Below are positions 1-9,757 of a stretch of 64,000 nt of DNA, in pieces; position 1 is the first letter of the stretch, and each line of letters opens with the position of its first letter. The stretch lies in NCBI RefSeq assembly GCF_004785685.1, contig NZ_SRPF01000001.1:434001-498000 (forward strand). The letters are read 5' to 3'. The notes beneath the pieces are model-generated. The model was given only the letters and a program-made list of their open reading frames with translations. It did not search any database and was not told the origin of the DNA. This DNA is from Marinobacter confluentis (GTDB taxonomy: Bacteria > Pseudomonadota > Gammaproteobacteria > Pseudomonadales > Oleiphilaceae). The position numbers and the translations under genes are program-made.

Positions 1-474
1 GGGTTTTCAGCCAAGGTGAAAAGCCCGGACGATACCAGGAACACCGGGGACATCATCAAGAATGTCGAGACTGAGGATCTCGTGAAGTACGGGCTGATTC
101 CGGAGTTTGTCGGACGTCTGCCAGTCGTGGCGACGCTGACGGAACTGGACGAGGCCGCACTGGTCCAGATACTGACCGAACCGAAGAACGCACTGACCAA
201 GCAGTATCAGAAACTGTTCGATATGGAAGGGGTTGAGCTGGACTTCCGTGAAGACGCACTGCGGGCCGTTGCCAACAAGGCAATGGAGCGCAAGACTGGC
301 GCACGTGGTCTCCGTTCAATAATGGAAGCAACCCTGCTGGACACCATGTACCAGATTCCGTCTGAGCATGGCGTATCGAAGGTAGTTATTGATGAAAGCG
401 TAATCCGGGGTCAGTCCGAACCGTTCAAGATTTACGCGAGCAGCGATCACGCAAAAGCGGTTCCGGAGGACTGA
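1..474 (+). CDS. clpX: ATP-dependent Clp protease ATP-binding subunit ClpX, 3' part
   Basis: The reading frame is open from base 1, so this is the C-terminal part (about 157 residues) of ClpX, the AAA+ unfoldase that feeds substrates to ClpP in the cytoplasm. The visible part covers the end of the AAA+ module, with the ClpX-typical stretch [12 protein letters not shown] including the sensor/arginine region, and the C-terminal small domain with [10 protein letters not shown] and DTMYQIPS. The N-terminal zinc finger and the Walker motifs lie upstream of the window. A hairpin terminator follows the stop, and lon comes next, which is the usual gammaproteobacterial order. The identification is firm; only the truncation by the window edge is unusual. 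Confidence 0.97.
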   Translation, partial: GFSAKVKSPDDTRNTGDIIKNVETEDLVKYGLIPEFVGRLPVVATLTELDEAALVQILTEPKNALTKQYQKLFDMEGVELDFREDALRAVANKAMERKTGARGLRSIMEATLLDTMYQIPSEHGVSKVVIDESVIRGQSEPFKIYASSDHAKAVPED

Positions 475-491
475 AACAGTTCACCGGGTTG

Positions 492-517
492 AAAAAGGGC
501 GGCGACGCCCTTTTTTT
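492..517 (+). terminator. Rho-independent terminator after clpX
   Basis: A perfect 10-bp stem (492-501 paired with 506-515) closes a four-base GCGA loop, and its 3' arm merges into a run of seven T (511-517). It lies 17 bases after the clpX stop and separates clpX from lon. Confidence 0.88.
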
Positions 518-627
518 ATGCCCGGCCCGCCGGGGTGGACGCCCCTGGGGGCTCGAAAGATTGCATTTTCTGCTGTCGCCCCAAAGAAGGGTGGTATGCT
601 GAATAAAACACCGTCAGAGGATTTTCT

Positions 628-3045
628 ATGACCCTGATACCAGAAGAAACTGTGCAAGAATACCCGCTGTTGCCACTTCGTGATGTGGTGGTGTTCCCGC
701 ACATGGTTGTGCCATTGTTTGTTGGGCGCGAGAAGTCCATTCAGGCGCTTGAGGCGGCAATGGACGGCAGTAAGGAAATCCTGCTGGTTGCCCAGAAAGA
801 CGCATCCACTGATGAACCAGGTGCCGGCGACGTCTTTGATATGGGCACCCTGGCAACCGTGCTACAGATGTTGCGTCTTCCCGACGGCACCGTGAAGGTG
901 CTGGTCGAAGGCAATGCCCGGGCGACCATCAGCGACATCACCGAAGTCGATTATCTGGCGGGTCATGCCATGCTGATCGAAGAAGAGGCCCTGCCCGAGC
1001 GTGAGCAGGAAGTTCTGGTCAAGACCCTGATGGATGAGTTTGAAAAATACGTCAAGCTTTCCCGTAAAGTGCCGTCTGAGGTCTCCAGTTCGCTGACGGG
1101 CATTACCGAACTTGAGCGCCTGGCCGATACCATGGCGGCTCACCTCGAGCTGAAGATTCCGGAAAAACAGGAGCTGCTGGAAGCCCTGAATATTCGTAAG
1201 CGGGTGGACCTGCTGCTCGGCAAACTGGACGGCGAGATCGACCTGATCGAAGTCGAAAAGCGTATTCGTGGCCGCGTGAAAAAGCAGATGGAACGCAGCC
1301 AGCGTGAGTATTACCTGAATGAACAGATGAAGGCTATCCAGAAGGAGATGGGCAGCCTGGGTGAAGGCAATAACGACTTCGAGGAGCTGGAGCAGAAGCT
1401 GGAAGAAGCCAGCCTTCCGGAGGAAGCCCGCAAGAAAACCGAGACCGAGCTGAACAAGCTCAAGATGATGTCGCCCATGTCGGCGGAAGCCACGGTGGTC
1501 CGTGGTTACATTGACTGGATGCTGTCGGTGCCCTGGAAGAAGCGCAGCCGTGTTCGTCATAACATCGAAAAGGCCCGAGAGATTCTGGACGAAGATCACT
1601 ACGGACTGGACGAGGTCAAGAAACGCATTCTGGAATACCTGGCCGTGCAGAGCCGGGTCAAGAAAGTGAAAGGCCCCGTTTTGTGTCTGGTGGGACCGCC
1701 TGGCGTGGGTAAAACGTCCCTGGGCCAGTCCATTGCCCGGGCCACCAACCGCAAGTACACCCGTATGGCCCTTGGCGGCGTCCGTGACGAAGCGGAAATC
1801 CGCGGCCACCGCAAGACCTATATAGGGGCGCTTCCTGGCAAGCTGCTGCAGAAGCTTTCCAAGGTAGGGGTGAAGAATCCGCTGTTCCTGTTCGATGAAA
1901 TCGACAAGATGGGCATGGATCACCGCGGCGACCCGGCGTCGGCGCTGCTGGAAGTGCTGGACCCGGAACAGAACCACACGTTCAATGATCACTACCTGGA
2001 AGTGGATTACGACCTGTCTGACGTGATGTTCGTGTGTACCTCCAACTCCATGGACATTCCACCGGCGCTGCTGGACCGTATGGAAATCATCCGCATCCCC
2101 GGTTATACCGAGGATGAAAAAGTGAACATTGCGCTGAAGTATCTGTTACCAAAACAGATCAAGGCCAATGGTCTGCGCAAGGATGAGCTGGTGCTGCCTG
2201 AAGCAACCCTGCGGGACCTGATCCGTTACTACACCCGTGAGGCGGGCGTACGCGGACTTGAGCGCGAGATTGCCAAGATCTGCCGGAAGGTGGTCAGGAA
2301 TCATGTGGAAAGCGGCGACAAGGCCTCTGTAGAGCTCACCCCGGAACTGCTGGACGATTATTCAGGCGTCAAGAAGTTCAAATACGGCCTGGCAGAAGAG
2401 AAGAACCAGATCGGCCAGGTTACCGGCCTGGCCTGGACCCAGGTCGGTGGCGAGCTGCTGACCCTGGAGTGTGCGCTGACCAAAGGCAAAGGCCGGGTCG
2501 TGAAAACCGGTTCCCTGGGTGACGTTATGCAGGAGTCCATTCAGGCCGCCCTGACGGTGGTCAGAAGCCGTGCTCTGGGGCTGGGTATCAAAGATGATTT
2601 CCACGAAAAATACGATCTGCATGTGCATGTGCCAGAAGGTGCAACGCCAAAAGATGGCCCCAGCGCCGGTATTGGTATGTGCACTGCGCTGGTTTCTGCG
2701 CTGACCCAGATTCCGGTCAGGGCGGACGTGGCTATGACCGGTGAGATCACTCTGAGAGGGCGGGTTCTGCCCATCGGCGGCCTGAAGGAAAAGCTGTTGG
2801 CAGCCCATCGTGGCGGCATCAAGACGGTCATCATCCCCGATGAAAACGTCAGGGATCTCAAGGAGATACCGGATAATATCAAAGAGTCTCTGGATATCCG
2901 CCCGGCCAAATGGATCGACGAAGTGCTGGATATTGCACTGGCGTATCCGCCAGGTCCGGCCGCGGAAGAATCGGTGGCTGAGGCGGGATCATCCGGCAAG
3001 AGGGATGACGACAGCGATGCTTCGGAGCGCATAAATACACATTAA
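628..3045 (+). CDS. lon: ATP-dependent Lon protease (class A)
   Basis: This 805-residue protein is a full-length LonA, the soluble AAA+ serine protease that degrades misfolded and regulatory proteins. It has the N-terminal LON substrate-binding domain (about 10-205), a coiled-coil linker, the AAA+ module with Walker A GPPGVGKT (356-363) and Walker B DEID (423-426), and the C-terminal protease domain. The catalytic Ser679 lies in PKDGPSAG and Lys722 in GLKEKLLAA, the same numbering as in E. coli Lon. The start ATG is the first in frame. An extended -10-like TGGTATGCT ends 27 bases upstream; no convincing sigma32 site was found. The C-terminal tail beyond the protease domain is acidic and about 20 residues longer than in E. 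coli. Confidence 0.98.
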   Translation: MTLIPEETVQEYPLLPLRDVVVFPHMVVPLFVGREKSIQALEAAMDGSKEILLVAQKDASTDEPGAGDVFDMGTLATVLQMLRLPDGTVKVLVEGNARATISDITEVDYLAGHAMLIEEEALPEREQEVLVKTLMDEFEKYVKLSRKVPSEVSSSLTGITELERLADTMAAHLELKIPEKQELLEALNIRKRVDLLLGKLDGEIDLIEVEKRIRGRVKKQMERSQREYYLNEQMKAIQKEMGSLGEGNNDFEELEQKLEEASLPEEARKKTETELNKLKMMSPMSAEATVVRGYIDWMLSVPWKKRSRVRHNIEKAREILDEDHYGLDEVKKRILEYLAVQSRVKKVKGPVLCLVGPPGVGKTSLGQSIARATNRKYTRMALGGVRDEAEIRGHRKTYIGALPGKLLQKLSKVGVKNPLFLFDEIDKMGMDHRGDPASALLEVLDPEQNHTFNDHYLEVDYDLSDVMFVCTSNSMDIPPALLDRMEIIRIPGYTEDEKVNIALKYLLPKQIKANGLRKDELVLPEATLRDLIRYYTREAGVRGLEREIAKICRKVVRNHVESGDKASVELTPELLDDYSGVKKFKYGLAEEKNQIGQVTGLAWTQVGGELLTLECALTKGKGRVVKTGSLGDVMQESIQAALTVVRSRALGLGIKDDFHEKYDLHVHVPEGATPKDGPSAGIGMCTALVSALTQIPVRADVAMTGEITLRGRVLPIGGLKEKLLAAHRGGIKTVIIPDENVRDLKEIPDNIKESLDIRPAKWIDEVLDIALAYPPGPAAEESVAEAGSSGKRDDDSDASERINTH

Positions 3046-3060
3046 ACACGTGCTGTGTTG

Positions 3061-3090
3061 TTGACAGCCTAGAGAGCCCATTGGTATAAC
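3061..3090 (+). promoter_or_regulatory. Strong sigma70-type promoter for hupB
   Basis: TTGACA (3061-3066) and TATAAC (3085-3090) are separated by 18 bases, and the -10 has the extended TGG. It lies about 190 bases before hupB, implying a long 5' leader, and immediately follows the lon stop, so hupB can be transcribed independently of lon. Confidence 0.65.
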
Positions 3091-3284
3091 TGTTTCGCCG
3101 TGAAGCAGCCAATATCAAGGGCTCCCGCGCAGTTTAAGCCTATTCCGAATAGCGGTGACAAGCCGAAAGGAATAATAAAAGCGAAGAATGGAATTCTCTG
3201 ACCGCTTATGCGATAGTCGGAAAAATCCAGGAAACAACAAAACCAACCTACAACATCTTCAACCTAGAATCGAAGGGGTTTAGT

Positions 3285-3557
3285 GTGAACAAGTCCGAAC
3301 TAATCGACGCAATTGCAGAATCCGCAGACATCTCCAAAGCCGCAGCAGGTCGCGCTCTGGATTCAATGACTTCCTCCATTACAGGTGCACTGAAAAAAGG
3401 TGATCAGGTTACTCTGATCGGCTTTGGCACTTTCTCTGTCAAGGAACGCGCTGCACGTACCGGCCGCAACCCGCAGACTGGTGCAGAAATCAAGATTCCG
3501 GCCTCTAAAGTGCCTGGTTTCAAGGCAGGTAAGGCCCTGAAAGACGCCGTTAAATAA
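3285..3557 (+). CDS. hupB: DNA-binding protein HU, beta type
   Basis: This 90-residue protein is a typical HU subunit, a small nucleoid-associated protein that bends DNA. It starts with [12 protein letters not shown] and carries the diagnostic beta-arm segment [21 protein letters not shown] (in part) with the intercalating proline in RNPQTG, ending in KALKDAVK. The GTG start at 3285 follows an AAGGGG ribosome-binding site and gives exactly the family length. Its position between lon and ppiD matches Pseudomonas-like genomes and favours the name hupB over hupA. It has its own promoter and a downstream terminator. Confidence 0.96.
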   Translation: MNKSELIDAIAESADISKAAAGRALDSMTSSITGALKKGDQVTLIGFGTFSVKERAARTGRNPQTGAEIKIPASKVPGFKAGKALKDAVK

Positions 3558-3651
3558 CGGACTCTTTCATCTGGCAGCAGCCGTCATGGTTGTTGCCGGA
3601 GCCGCCCGCCAGCGGGTCTGTTCCGACGGCAGGTGGCTCCGAAAGAATTCC

Positions 3652-3682
3652 AAGGCGCATTCCTGACCGGATGCGCCTTTTT
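3652..3682 (+). terminator. Rho-independent terminator after hupB
   Basis: AAGGCGCAT (3652-3660) pairs with ATGCGCCTT (3671-3679) around a ten-base loop, followed by T-rich sequence to 3682. It ends the hupB transcript 47 bases before the ppiD start. Confidence 0.8.
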
Positions 3683-3728
3683 ACGTTAAGTGACCCTAAC
3701 CGACACTGATCAGGGATCCGGGAGAAAC

Positions 3729-5579
3729 ATGCTTCAAGATATTCGGGAAAATTCCCAGGGCACGATTGCCAAAATCATCATTGGTCTTCTGATAGTTTCA
3801 CTGTCGATCTGGGGGATGGATGCCATCATTGGCGGGTTTTCCGGTGAGCCGGAAGTGGCCACGGTCAATGGCGAAGAAATCACCGAGCGGGAGTTCATGC
3901 GGGTGGTTCAGCTTGAGAGCCAGCGCCGTCTGTCCCAGATGGAGCGTCCGGACCAGTCACTGCTGGACGAAGACAGGATTCGCCGCGACGTGCTTGAATC
4001 CCTGATCCAGCAGAAGGTGCTGACCCAGGATGCAACTGAGCAGGGTCTGGCCCTTTCAGACGCCGACATAGATGCGCTGATTACCCAGATGCCGCAATTC
4101 CAGGTGGACGGCGTATTCAACAGTGATCGTTTTGTCGCCAGTGTCCGGAACATGGGTATGGGCGTGGGTGAGTTTCGCGAAACCATGCGTCGCCAGTATG
4201 TCATCAACCAGATTCGCACGGGTATTGCCCAGAGCGGCGTCTCGGCCGGCCAGAACGCCGCGCGTCTGTTGGCCATTCAGAATCAGACTCGTGACTTTCG
4301 CACGGTGACGCTTTCCGACTCAGCCGTCGCCGATCAGGTCAGCGTCAGTGATGACGAAGTCGCCAGCTACTACGAAGAAAATGCCGCGGATTACCAACTG
4401 CCGGAGCAGGTAGATGCTCGCTACATTGTCCTGTCCCTTGAGGCTCTGGCGGAAACCATCGAGGTCACGGATCAGGAACTTCAGGCCTATTACGAAGACC
4501 GGGCCTCTGATCTGGCGCGGGAAGAGCGTAAGGCTTCGCATATTCTTATCGAGGATGGCTCTGACGCCGAAGCGACCATGGAGACCATTCGGGAGCGCCT
4601 GGACGCCGGTGAATCCTTTGCCGACCTGGCGAAGGAGTATTCAATAGATACCGTCTCTGCAGAGCAGGGTGGTGATCTGGGCTACGCGGGCCGCGATGTC
4701 TATGATCCAGCCTTCGAAGAAGCCATGTTCAACCTTGAGGAAGGCGAGATATCAGAGCCGGTATCAACCAGTTTCGGTGTACACCTGATCCAGGTGACAG
4801 ACATCCGCAGGTCTGCGGTGCCACCTCTTGCGGAGCTGGAGGATCAGTTGCGCCGTGATCTGGCTCGCAGCCGCGCCAACGAGCGCTTCGCCGAGGTCCG
4901 CACAGATCTGCAGGATCGTGCCTATTCAGCAGACAATCTGGAAGAGCCGGCACAGGAGCTAGGACTTGAGGTTCGCTCGAAAGAAGGTATTACCCGGGAA
5001 GGCGGGGAGCCACCTTTTGATCATGCCGGACTTGTGCGCCAGCTGTTCTCCGAGGATGTGCTTGACGACGGTTTCAACACCGAGCTGATTGATGTGGGGG
5101 ATAACATGTCGGTGGTCGCTCGCGTTGCACAATACAACGAAGCTCGCCAGCGTCCGCTGGAAGATGTCGAGTCTGACATTCGCGACACCCTGACCCGGCA
5201 GAAAACCATTGAAGCGCTCCGGGAGCGGGCGGAGTCGCTTGTAGCTGACCTGGAATCCGGCACTGACCCAGCGTCACTGGATCTGGGCGAATGGACAACT
5301 TACACCGATGAGGGGCGTAACGTATCCACGCTCAGCCCGGCATTGTTGTCGCGAGTGTTCTCGCTCGGACGCCCTGACGATGGTTCGGTCTATGGCGCCG
5401 AAGTGACAGCTGATGGCGCCACCATCATCGCGCTTGATGCAGTGAACGAAGGTGACATTGACCGCGAAAGCGATGAATTCCAGCAGGTCCGTGATTTTCT
5501 GGCGACCATCGGTGGCCAGCAGGAATATCAGGCTTACCAGGATTACCTGAGAAACCGGGCCGAAATCGAAAGGCTTTGA
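3729..5579 (+). CDS. ppiD: Periplasmic folding chaperone / peptidyl-prolyl isomerase PpiD
   Basis: PpiD is an inner-membrane-anchored chaperone that receives secreted proteins leaving the Sec translocon. The 616-residue product begins MLQDIRENSQGTIAKIIIGLL, a cytoplasmic tip followed by one membrane anchor (about 13-35), then a SurA_N-like region and a single parvulin domain (about 267-362, starting at KASHILIEDG and including GGDLGYAGR and FGVHLIQV), then a C-terminal chaperone region. I chose the ATG at 3729 because GGGAGAAAC precedes it and the family starts with this motif; an in-frame start at 3690 would add 13 unlikely residues. The length agrees with E. coli PpiD (623 residues). Confidence 0.95.
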   Translation: MLQDIRENSQGTIAKIIIGLLIVSLSIWGMDAIIGGFSGEPEVATVNGEEITEREFMRVVQLESQRRLSQMERPDQSLLDEDRIRRDVLESLIQQKVLTQDATEQGLALSDADIDALITQMPQFQVDGVFNSDRFVASVRNMGMGVGEFRETMRRQYVINQIRTGIAQSGVSAGQNAARLLAIQNQTRDFRTVTLSDSAVADQVSVSDDEVASYYEENAADYQLPEQVDARYIVLSLEALAETIEVTDQELQAYYEDRASDLAREERKASHILIEDGSDAEATMETIRERLDAGESFADLAKEYSIDTVSAEQGGDLGYAGRDVYDPAFEEAMFNLEEGEISEPVSTSFGVHLIQVTDIRRSAVPPLAELEDQLRRDLARSRANERFAEVRTDLQDRAYSADNLEEPAQELGLEVRSKEGITREGGEPPFDHAGLVRQLFSEDVLDDGFNTELIDVGDNMSVVARVAQYNEARQRPLEDVESDIRDTLTRQKTIEALRERAESLVADLESGTDPASLDLGEWTTYTDEGRNVSTLSPALLSRVFSLGRPDDGSVYGAEVTADGATIIALDAVNEGDIDRESDEFQQVRDFLATIGGQQEYQAYQDYLRNRAEIERL

Positions 5580-5593
5580 TAAAAGCCCTGATA

Positions 5594-5622
5594 AAAAAAG
5601 CACCCTTTGGGTGCTTTTTTTT
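5594..5622. terminator. Bidirectional terminator between ppiD and hexR
   Basis: AAAAAAGCACCC (5594-5605) pairs with GGGTGCTTTTTT (5609-5620) around a TTT loop. The A-run and T-run on the two sides make it a terminator on both strands, serving the convergent ppiD and hexR. Confidence 0.87.
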
Positions 5623-5659
5623 GCCTGCTCGAGGGGCAAAGCCAGATCGTAAAGAGGGG

Positions 5660-6529
5660 CTATCTGGGTATTCGGGTGGGCCGCAGGCTTTCCTTGATCT
5701 TTTTCAGGTGATCGAGAAAATCCTTGCCCCGCTTCAGGGTGACGCCGGTGGCAAGAATATCAATCACTGTCAGGTGAATGATTCTCGAGGTCATGGGCAT
5801 ATAAACTTCCGTGTCCTCCGGCGCTGTCACGCCAACAACGATGGTGCAGACCTCCGCCAGTGGAGAGTCAGGTGTGGTAATGCCAATCACCGTTGCGCCG
5901 GTGGCTCTGGCGTGCTGCGCAATCTCAATGGTCTCGAGGGTGCGGCCGGTGTTGGAGATGAGCACGATCACATCACCGGTTGAACTGCCTGCCGCCACCA
6001 TCCGCTGCATCAGCGGATCATCATAGAAACTCACCGGGATATTGAAGCGGAAAAATTTGTGTTGGGCATCCATGGCTACAGGAGCGGATCCGCCCATACC
6101 GAAAAAATGAATCTGCTTGGCCTGAATCAGGTGGTCGATTGCTCTGGCCAGCGCGCCCGGGTCCAGAGATTGCCGGGTCTTTTCCAGGTTGGCGATGGTG
6201 CTCAGCATGATTTTGTCAGAGAACTCATCCACCGAGTCGTCGGGTTCGATGTTCTGCCCGACATAGGGCGTACCCGTGGCGATACTCTGGGCCAGGCGAA
6301 TCTTGAAATCTGGAAATCCGGTCGCAGAGAAGCCGCGGCAGAAACGGTTTACTGTAGGTTCGCTGACGTCTGCGGCACGGGCAAGCGCTGCAATGCTGTA
6401 ACGCGTGGCGGCGGTAGGGTCACGCAGAATGGCCTCTGCGACTTTTCGCTCGGATTTGTTCAGGGTTTCAAGTCGGTTCTTGATGTCTTCCAGCAGGTTG
6501 TCATCGCGCTGTATTTTATTGCCAGCCAT
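5660..6529 (-). CDS. hexR: HexR, RpiR-family regulator of central carbon metabolism
   Basis: This 289-residue protein has an N-terminal RpiR-type helix-turn-helix domain (about 10-85, with SIAALARAADVSEPTVNRF) and a C-terminal SIS sugar-phosphate-binding domain (about 125-265, with FGMGGSAPVA and LISNTGRTLET). In gammaproteobacteria HexR represses glucose and Entner-Doudoroff genes such as zwf, pgl, eda, edd, glk and gap, and is released by 2-keto-3-deoxy-6-phosphogluconate. Here it is divergent from zwf-pgl-eda, its usual target, and HexR-like boxes lie in the shared 215-bp gap. The family and name are well supported by sequence and context; the effector is taken from the family, not seen here. 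Confidence 0.93.
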   Translation of the reverse strand: MAGNKIQRDDNLLEDIKNRLETLNKSERKVAEAILRDPTAATRYSIAALARAADVSEPTVNRFCRGFSATGFPDFKIRLAQSIATGTPYVGQNIEPDDSVDEFSDKIMLSTIANLEKTRQSLDPGALARAIDHLIQAKQIHFFGMGGSAPVAMDAQHKFFRFNIPVSFYDDPLMQRMVAAGSSTGDVIVLISNTGRTLETIEIAQHARATGATVIGITTPDSPLAEVCTIVVGVTAPEDTEVYMPMTSRIIHLTVIDILATGVTLKRGKDFLDHLKKIKESLRPTRIPR

Positions 6530-6602
6530 CGAGGGCGCTCCTGAAGCTGTTGGGCTTTGTGTCGAAATTGTCGCGATTATAGCGTGTTTAGATACTCAAT
6601 AG

Positions 6603-6682
6603 GGTAGTAAACCTATCATTCCATCGATCAGGGCCTTGGAATGGCCGGTACTTGCTGTCATTATTTTGATAAAATTACTACC
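6603..6682. promoter_or_regulatory. HexR-like operator pair in the hexR-zwf gap
   Basis: GGTAGTAAACC (6603-6613) and its inverted counterpart AAAATTACTACC (6671-6682) carry the same GTAGTAA core in opposite orientation, 60 bp apart. The second sits in TGATAAAATTACTA, close to the remembered HexR consensus TGTAAT-N3-ATTACA. The placement suits repression of both divergent genes. The match was made by eye. Confidence 0.5.
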
Positions 6683-6744
6683 GAAGCCGCCGTAAACCGC
6701 GAGGCAGGCACTGCGCAACGGGGAATCAGGGAGATTGGAAGCCG

Positions 6745-8220
6745 ATGGTTGATCGTGAAGAAACCCGCTGTGATCTGATGATGTTTGGCGCACTTGGCGA
6801 TCTGGCGCAGCGCAAACTGTTTCCTGCACTTTATCAGCTTGAGCGAGCAGGGCTGCTGCATCCGAAAAGTCGCATTCTCGCCATTGCTCGTCGTGAAGCG
6901 GACACCGGGTCGGTGCGTGAGTTACTGCTGAACAGACTTCGGGAGCATGTGAAGCCGCAAGAATTCGATGCGGATGTCGCTCGCGGCTTCCTGCAGCGCG
7001 TTGACTATCACTGCCTCGATTTCAGTGATCTGGATGGCTTTGCGGCGCTGAACGAGTGGCGCAGCACCGACCCCAGCCATCTGGTGGTTTACATGGCCAC
7101 GCCACCGGCCATGTATGGTGAAATTGCCCGCAACCTGCGCAGTAGTGACTGCTGCGATCACAATACCCGGGTGGTGGTTGAGAAACCGATCGGCCATGAC
7201 CTTGCGTCGTCAAAGGTCATCAACGATGAACTGGGCGAGGTATATAACGAGAACCAGCTGTTCCGTATCGACCACTACCTGGGCAAGGAAACGGTTCAGA
7301 ACCTGATTGCCCTGCGCTTTGCCAACAACCTGTTTGCCTCCCAGTGGGATCAGAATCATATCTCCCATGTGGAAATTTCGGTGGCTGAGAGCGTTGGTAT
7401 CGAGGGTCGGTGGGGCTATTTCGACAAGGCAGGTCAGATCCGGGATATGGTCCAGAACCACTTGCTGCAGCTGCTGTGCCTGATCGCCATGGATCCGCCC
7501 TCTGATCTTTCGGCAGACAGTATCCGGAACGAGAAAGTCAAAGTGCTCAAGGCCCTGCGTGAAGTAACGCCGGACATGATGGATACCCATGTGGTTCGCG
7601 GGCAATACACGGCGGGCACCAGTGGCGGAAGGCCGGTGCCGGGTTACCTGGAAGAGGACGGCGCCGCCCGTGGCAGCAAGACGGAAACCTTCGTGGCGCT
7701 GAAAGCGGAAATTGAAAACTGGCGCTGGTCCGGAGTACCTTTCTACATTCGCACTGGCAAACGCCTGCCAGAAAAGCTGTCCCAGATCATTATTCACTTC
7801 AAACCGGCCCCGCATTACATCTTTGATCCGGACCAGAAGCACCTGGCCAACAACAAACTGATCATCCGCCTGCAGCCGGATGAAGGCATGTCCCTGCAGA
7901 TCCTGACCAAGGACCAGGGGCTGGATAAGGGCATGCGGCTGAGGCAGGGACCGTTGGAGCTGACTTTCTCGGAAACCTTTGAAACCGATCGAATACCGGA
8001 TGCCTATGAACGTCTGCTTTGGGAAATCATGAAAGGCAACCAGTATCTGTTTGTACGCCGGGATGAGGTGGAGCATGCCTGGCAATGGGTGGATCGGATC
8101 ATCCGTAACTGGGATGACAGCGGTCAGCCCCCCAAGCGTTACGCGGCCGGAACCTGGGGCCCGGTGGCGTCAATCGCGATGATCACACGCGACGGGAGGA
8201 GCTGGTATGAAGATGCATGA
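6745..8220 (+). CDS. zwf: Glucose-6-phosphate 1-dehydrogenase
   Basis: Zwf oxidises glucose 6-phosphate to 6-phosphogluconolactone with reduction of NAD(P), the first step into the Entner-Doudoroff and pentose phosphate routes. The 491-residue length is typical. The N-terminal dinucleotide fold carries [17 protein letters not shown], a variant of the common GATGDLAKRKL, and the substrate-binding and catalytic segment RIDHYLGKE is at about 174-182. The ATG at 6745 begins a protein of normal length. Zwf heads an operon with pgl (14-base overlap) and eda (abutting) that leads from glucose 6-phosphate to pyruvate once Edd, encoded nearby, is added. HexR-like sites precede it. Confidence 0.97.
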   Translation: MVDREETRCDLMMFGALGDLAQRKLFPALYQLERAGLLHPKSRILAIARREADTGSVRELLLNRLREHVKPQEFDADVARGFLQRVDYHCLDFSDLDGFAALNEWRSTDPSHLVVYMATPPAMYGEIARNLRSSDCCDHNTRVVVEKPIGHDLASSKVINDELGEVYNENQLFRIDHYLGKETVQNLIALRFANNLFASQWDQNHISHVEISVAESVGIEGRWGYFDKAGQIRDMVQNHLLQLLCLIAMDPPSDLSADSIRNEKVKVLKALREVTPDMMDTHVVRGQYTAGTSGGRPVPGYLEEDGAARGSKTETFVALKAEIENWRWSGVPFYIRTGKRLPEKLSQIIIHFKPAPHYIFDPDQKHLANNKLIIRLQPDEGMSLQILTKDQGLDKGMRLRQGPLELTFSETFETDRIPDAYERLLWEIMKGNQYLFVRRDEVEHAWQWVDRIIRNWDDSGQPPKRYAAGTWGPVASIAMITRDGRSWYEDA

Positions 8221-8926
8221 TCTGAATCTGCCAGAAGGGGTGAGTGCTGCCTTCTACGATACACCCGAAGATGCTGCGCTGGTGCTTGCAGATGCGGTGG
8301 CGGAACACCTGTCTGAGCGGCTGCTGGTGGCTCCACGGGCAAGCCTGGTGGTATCTGGCGGGTCAACGCCTGTGCCATTTTTTGAGGCTTTGCGACAAAA
8401 GCCGCTGGATTGGGCGAGAATCAACGTGCTACTGGCCGACGAGCGCTGGGTGCCTGAAGATGACGAGACCAGCAACACCCGCCTGGTAAAACAGCACCTG
8501 CTCCAGGGCCCGGCCTCCGAGGCCACTTACCTGTCCCTGAAACAGCCGGGAGCGACGCCGGCAGACGGACTGGCCGCAGTGAAAGCCGCTCTGGCTGATG
8601 TGCAGTTTCCACTGGATGTGCTGATTCTGGGCATGGGGACCGATGGCCACACAGCGTCACTGTTTCCGGATGCCCCGGAACTTGAACTTGCTCTGGACGA
8701 TCAGTCAGATGAGGTTGTGTCCCCGATGACGCCACCCTCCCAGGCCCAACAACGAATCAGCCTGACCTTAAGGGCGCTGAAACAGGCCGGATTGACAGCG
8801 CTGCATATCAAAGGTGAAGACAAACTTGAAACCCTGCAGGCGGCCTGCAGCAATACTGGCAACGTTCGCGAAATGCCCATTCGGGCTTTCCTCAAGCCGG
8901 GTCTGCAGATCTACTGGAGCGCCTGA
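8207..8926 (+). CDS. pgl: 6-phosphogluconolactonase
   Basis: Pgl hydrolyses 6-phosphogluconolactone to 6-phosphogluconate in the cytosol. The 239-residue product belongs to the NagB-like lactonase family: [30 protein letters not shown] and [14 protein letters not shown] are its signature segments. The ATG at 8207 lies inside the end of zwf after GGAGCTGG, so translation is probably coupled. The next gene, eda, starts immediately after the stop. I see nothing odd in length or motifs. Confidence 0.95.
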   Translation: MKMHDLNLPEGVSAAFYDTPEDAALVLADAVAEHLSERLLVAPRASLVVSGGSTPVPFFEALRQKPLDWARINVLLADERWVPEDDETSNTRLVKQHLLQGPASEATYLSLKQPGATPADGLAAVKAALADVQFPLDVLILGMGTDGHTASLFPDAPELELALDDQSDEVVSPMTPPSQAQQRISLTLRALKQAGLTALHIKGEDKLETLQAACSNTGNVREMPIRAFLKPGLQIYWSA

Positions 8927-9574
8927 ATGAACCAACTGTCTGATTACCACCGCGATCGGGTTCGCGCCGTTCTGAATGCCTCACCACTGATTCCAGTGAT
9001 CACCATCAACCATCCGGACCATGCCCTGCCTTTGTGCCGGGCCCTGGTCGACGGTGGGATTCGCGTCCTGGAAATTACCCTGCGCACGCCCCATGGCATC
9101 AAGGCCATTGAACAGATCAGGGAGGCCATCCCCGAAGCCTGGGTAGGGGCGGGTACCGTCACCAGCATTGCCCAGTACCGCCAGGTCGAATCGGCGGGCG
9201 CGCAGTTCGTGATCACCCCAGGAGTTACTGAGGCGATTCTGGAATTCGGAGTAACTTCAGAAGCGACATTGCTGCCCGGAATTTCGACCATTTCCGAGCT
9301 GATGATCGGCCATAACCTGGGTTACCGGGAATTCAAATTCTTCCCGGCCGAAGTCTCCGGCGGTATTCCCGCCCTGAAGGCCTTCGCCGGACCCTTCCCG
9401 GATGTTACCTTCTGCCCAACCGGTGGTATCCGGCGTGATACGGCCCGGGACTATCTGGCCCTCAAAAACGTCACGGCCGTCGGGGGTACCTGGCTGACAC
9501 CGGGCGGTCTGGTCGCTGCTGGCGACTGGGACGGGATTTCAGAGATTGTTCGGGGGAGTCTGGCTGACCTCTGA
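8927..9574 (+). CDS. eda: KDPG / KHG aldolase
   Basis: Eda cleaves 2-keto-3-deoxy-6-phosphogluconate into pyruvate and glyceraldehyde 3-phosphate, closing the Entner-Doudoroff pathway. The 215-residue protein has the class I aldolase TIM-barrel motifs LEITLRTPHG, GAGTV, FVITPGV and FKFFPAE, where Lys137 is the Schiff-base lysine. Its ATG directly follows the TGA of pgl (TGAATG), so translation is almost certainly coupled. It is the last gene of zwf-pgl-eda; a long inverted repeat lies just downstream, between it and the convergent pyk. Confidence 0.95.
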   Translation: MNQLSDYHRDRVRAVLNASPLIPVITINHPDHALPLCRALVDGGIRVLEITLRTPHGIKAIEQIREAIPEAWVGAGTVTSIAQYRQVESAGAQFVITPGVTEAILEFGVTSEATLLPGISTISELMIGHNLGYREFKFFPAEVSGGIPALKAFAGPFPDVTFCPTGGIRRDTARDYLALKNVTAVGGTWLTPGGLVAAGDWDGISEIVRGSLADL

Positions 9575-9595
9575 GATATCTGATAGGTCTAAACA

Positions 9596-9703
9596 GAGGC
9601 TGCGGGGCGGGGCTTCCCAAAATGTGCGGAGCCAGGGATGGCGGAGCCCAAGCGCCCACGGATGGGCTTGCAGCGTTTTTGGGAAGCCCCGCCCCGAAGC
9701 CTC
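9596..9703. repeat. Long inverted repeat, REP/MITE-like intergenic element
   Basis: The arm 9596-9622 matches the reverse complement of 9677-9703 at 26 of 27 positions, including the core CGGGGCGGGGCTTCCCAAAA. The 54-base centre holds a smaller inverted pair (AGCCCA and TGGGCT) and the phrase GCCAGGGATGGCGGAGCCC, which resembles a short repeat I recall as widespread between genes in marine gammaproteobacteria. It sits exactly between the convergent eda and pyk, where it could fold as a bidirectional terminator. Open frames crossing it are by-products of the symmetry and GC content. Only one copy is in this window, so calling it a dispersed repeat rests on memory. Confidence 0.7.
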
Positions 9704-9757
9704 AAGGCACTACACCCGCAGGCTACGCAACGGAGGGCAACTCCCGAACTCAGCAGG

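Noticed and set aside
541..600. A heat-shock (sigma32) promoter before lon
   Set aside because: CTCGAAA and CCCCAAAG are present but 20 bases apart, too far for sigma32; only an extended -10-like box remains.
862..1992. A 376-codon minus-strand frame opposite lon
   Set aside because: It is fully antisense to a clearly conserved lon and has no recognisable domain.
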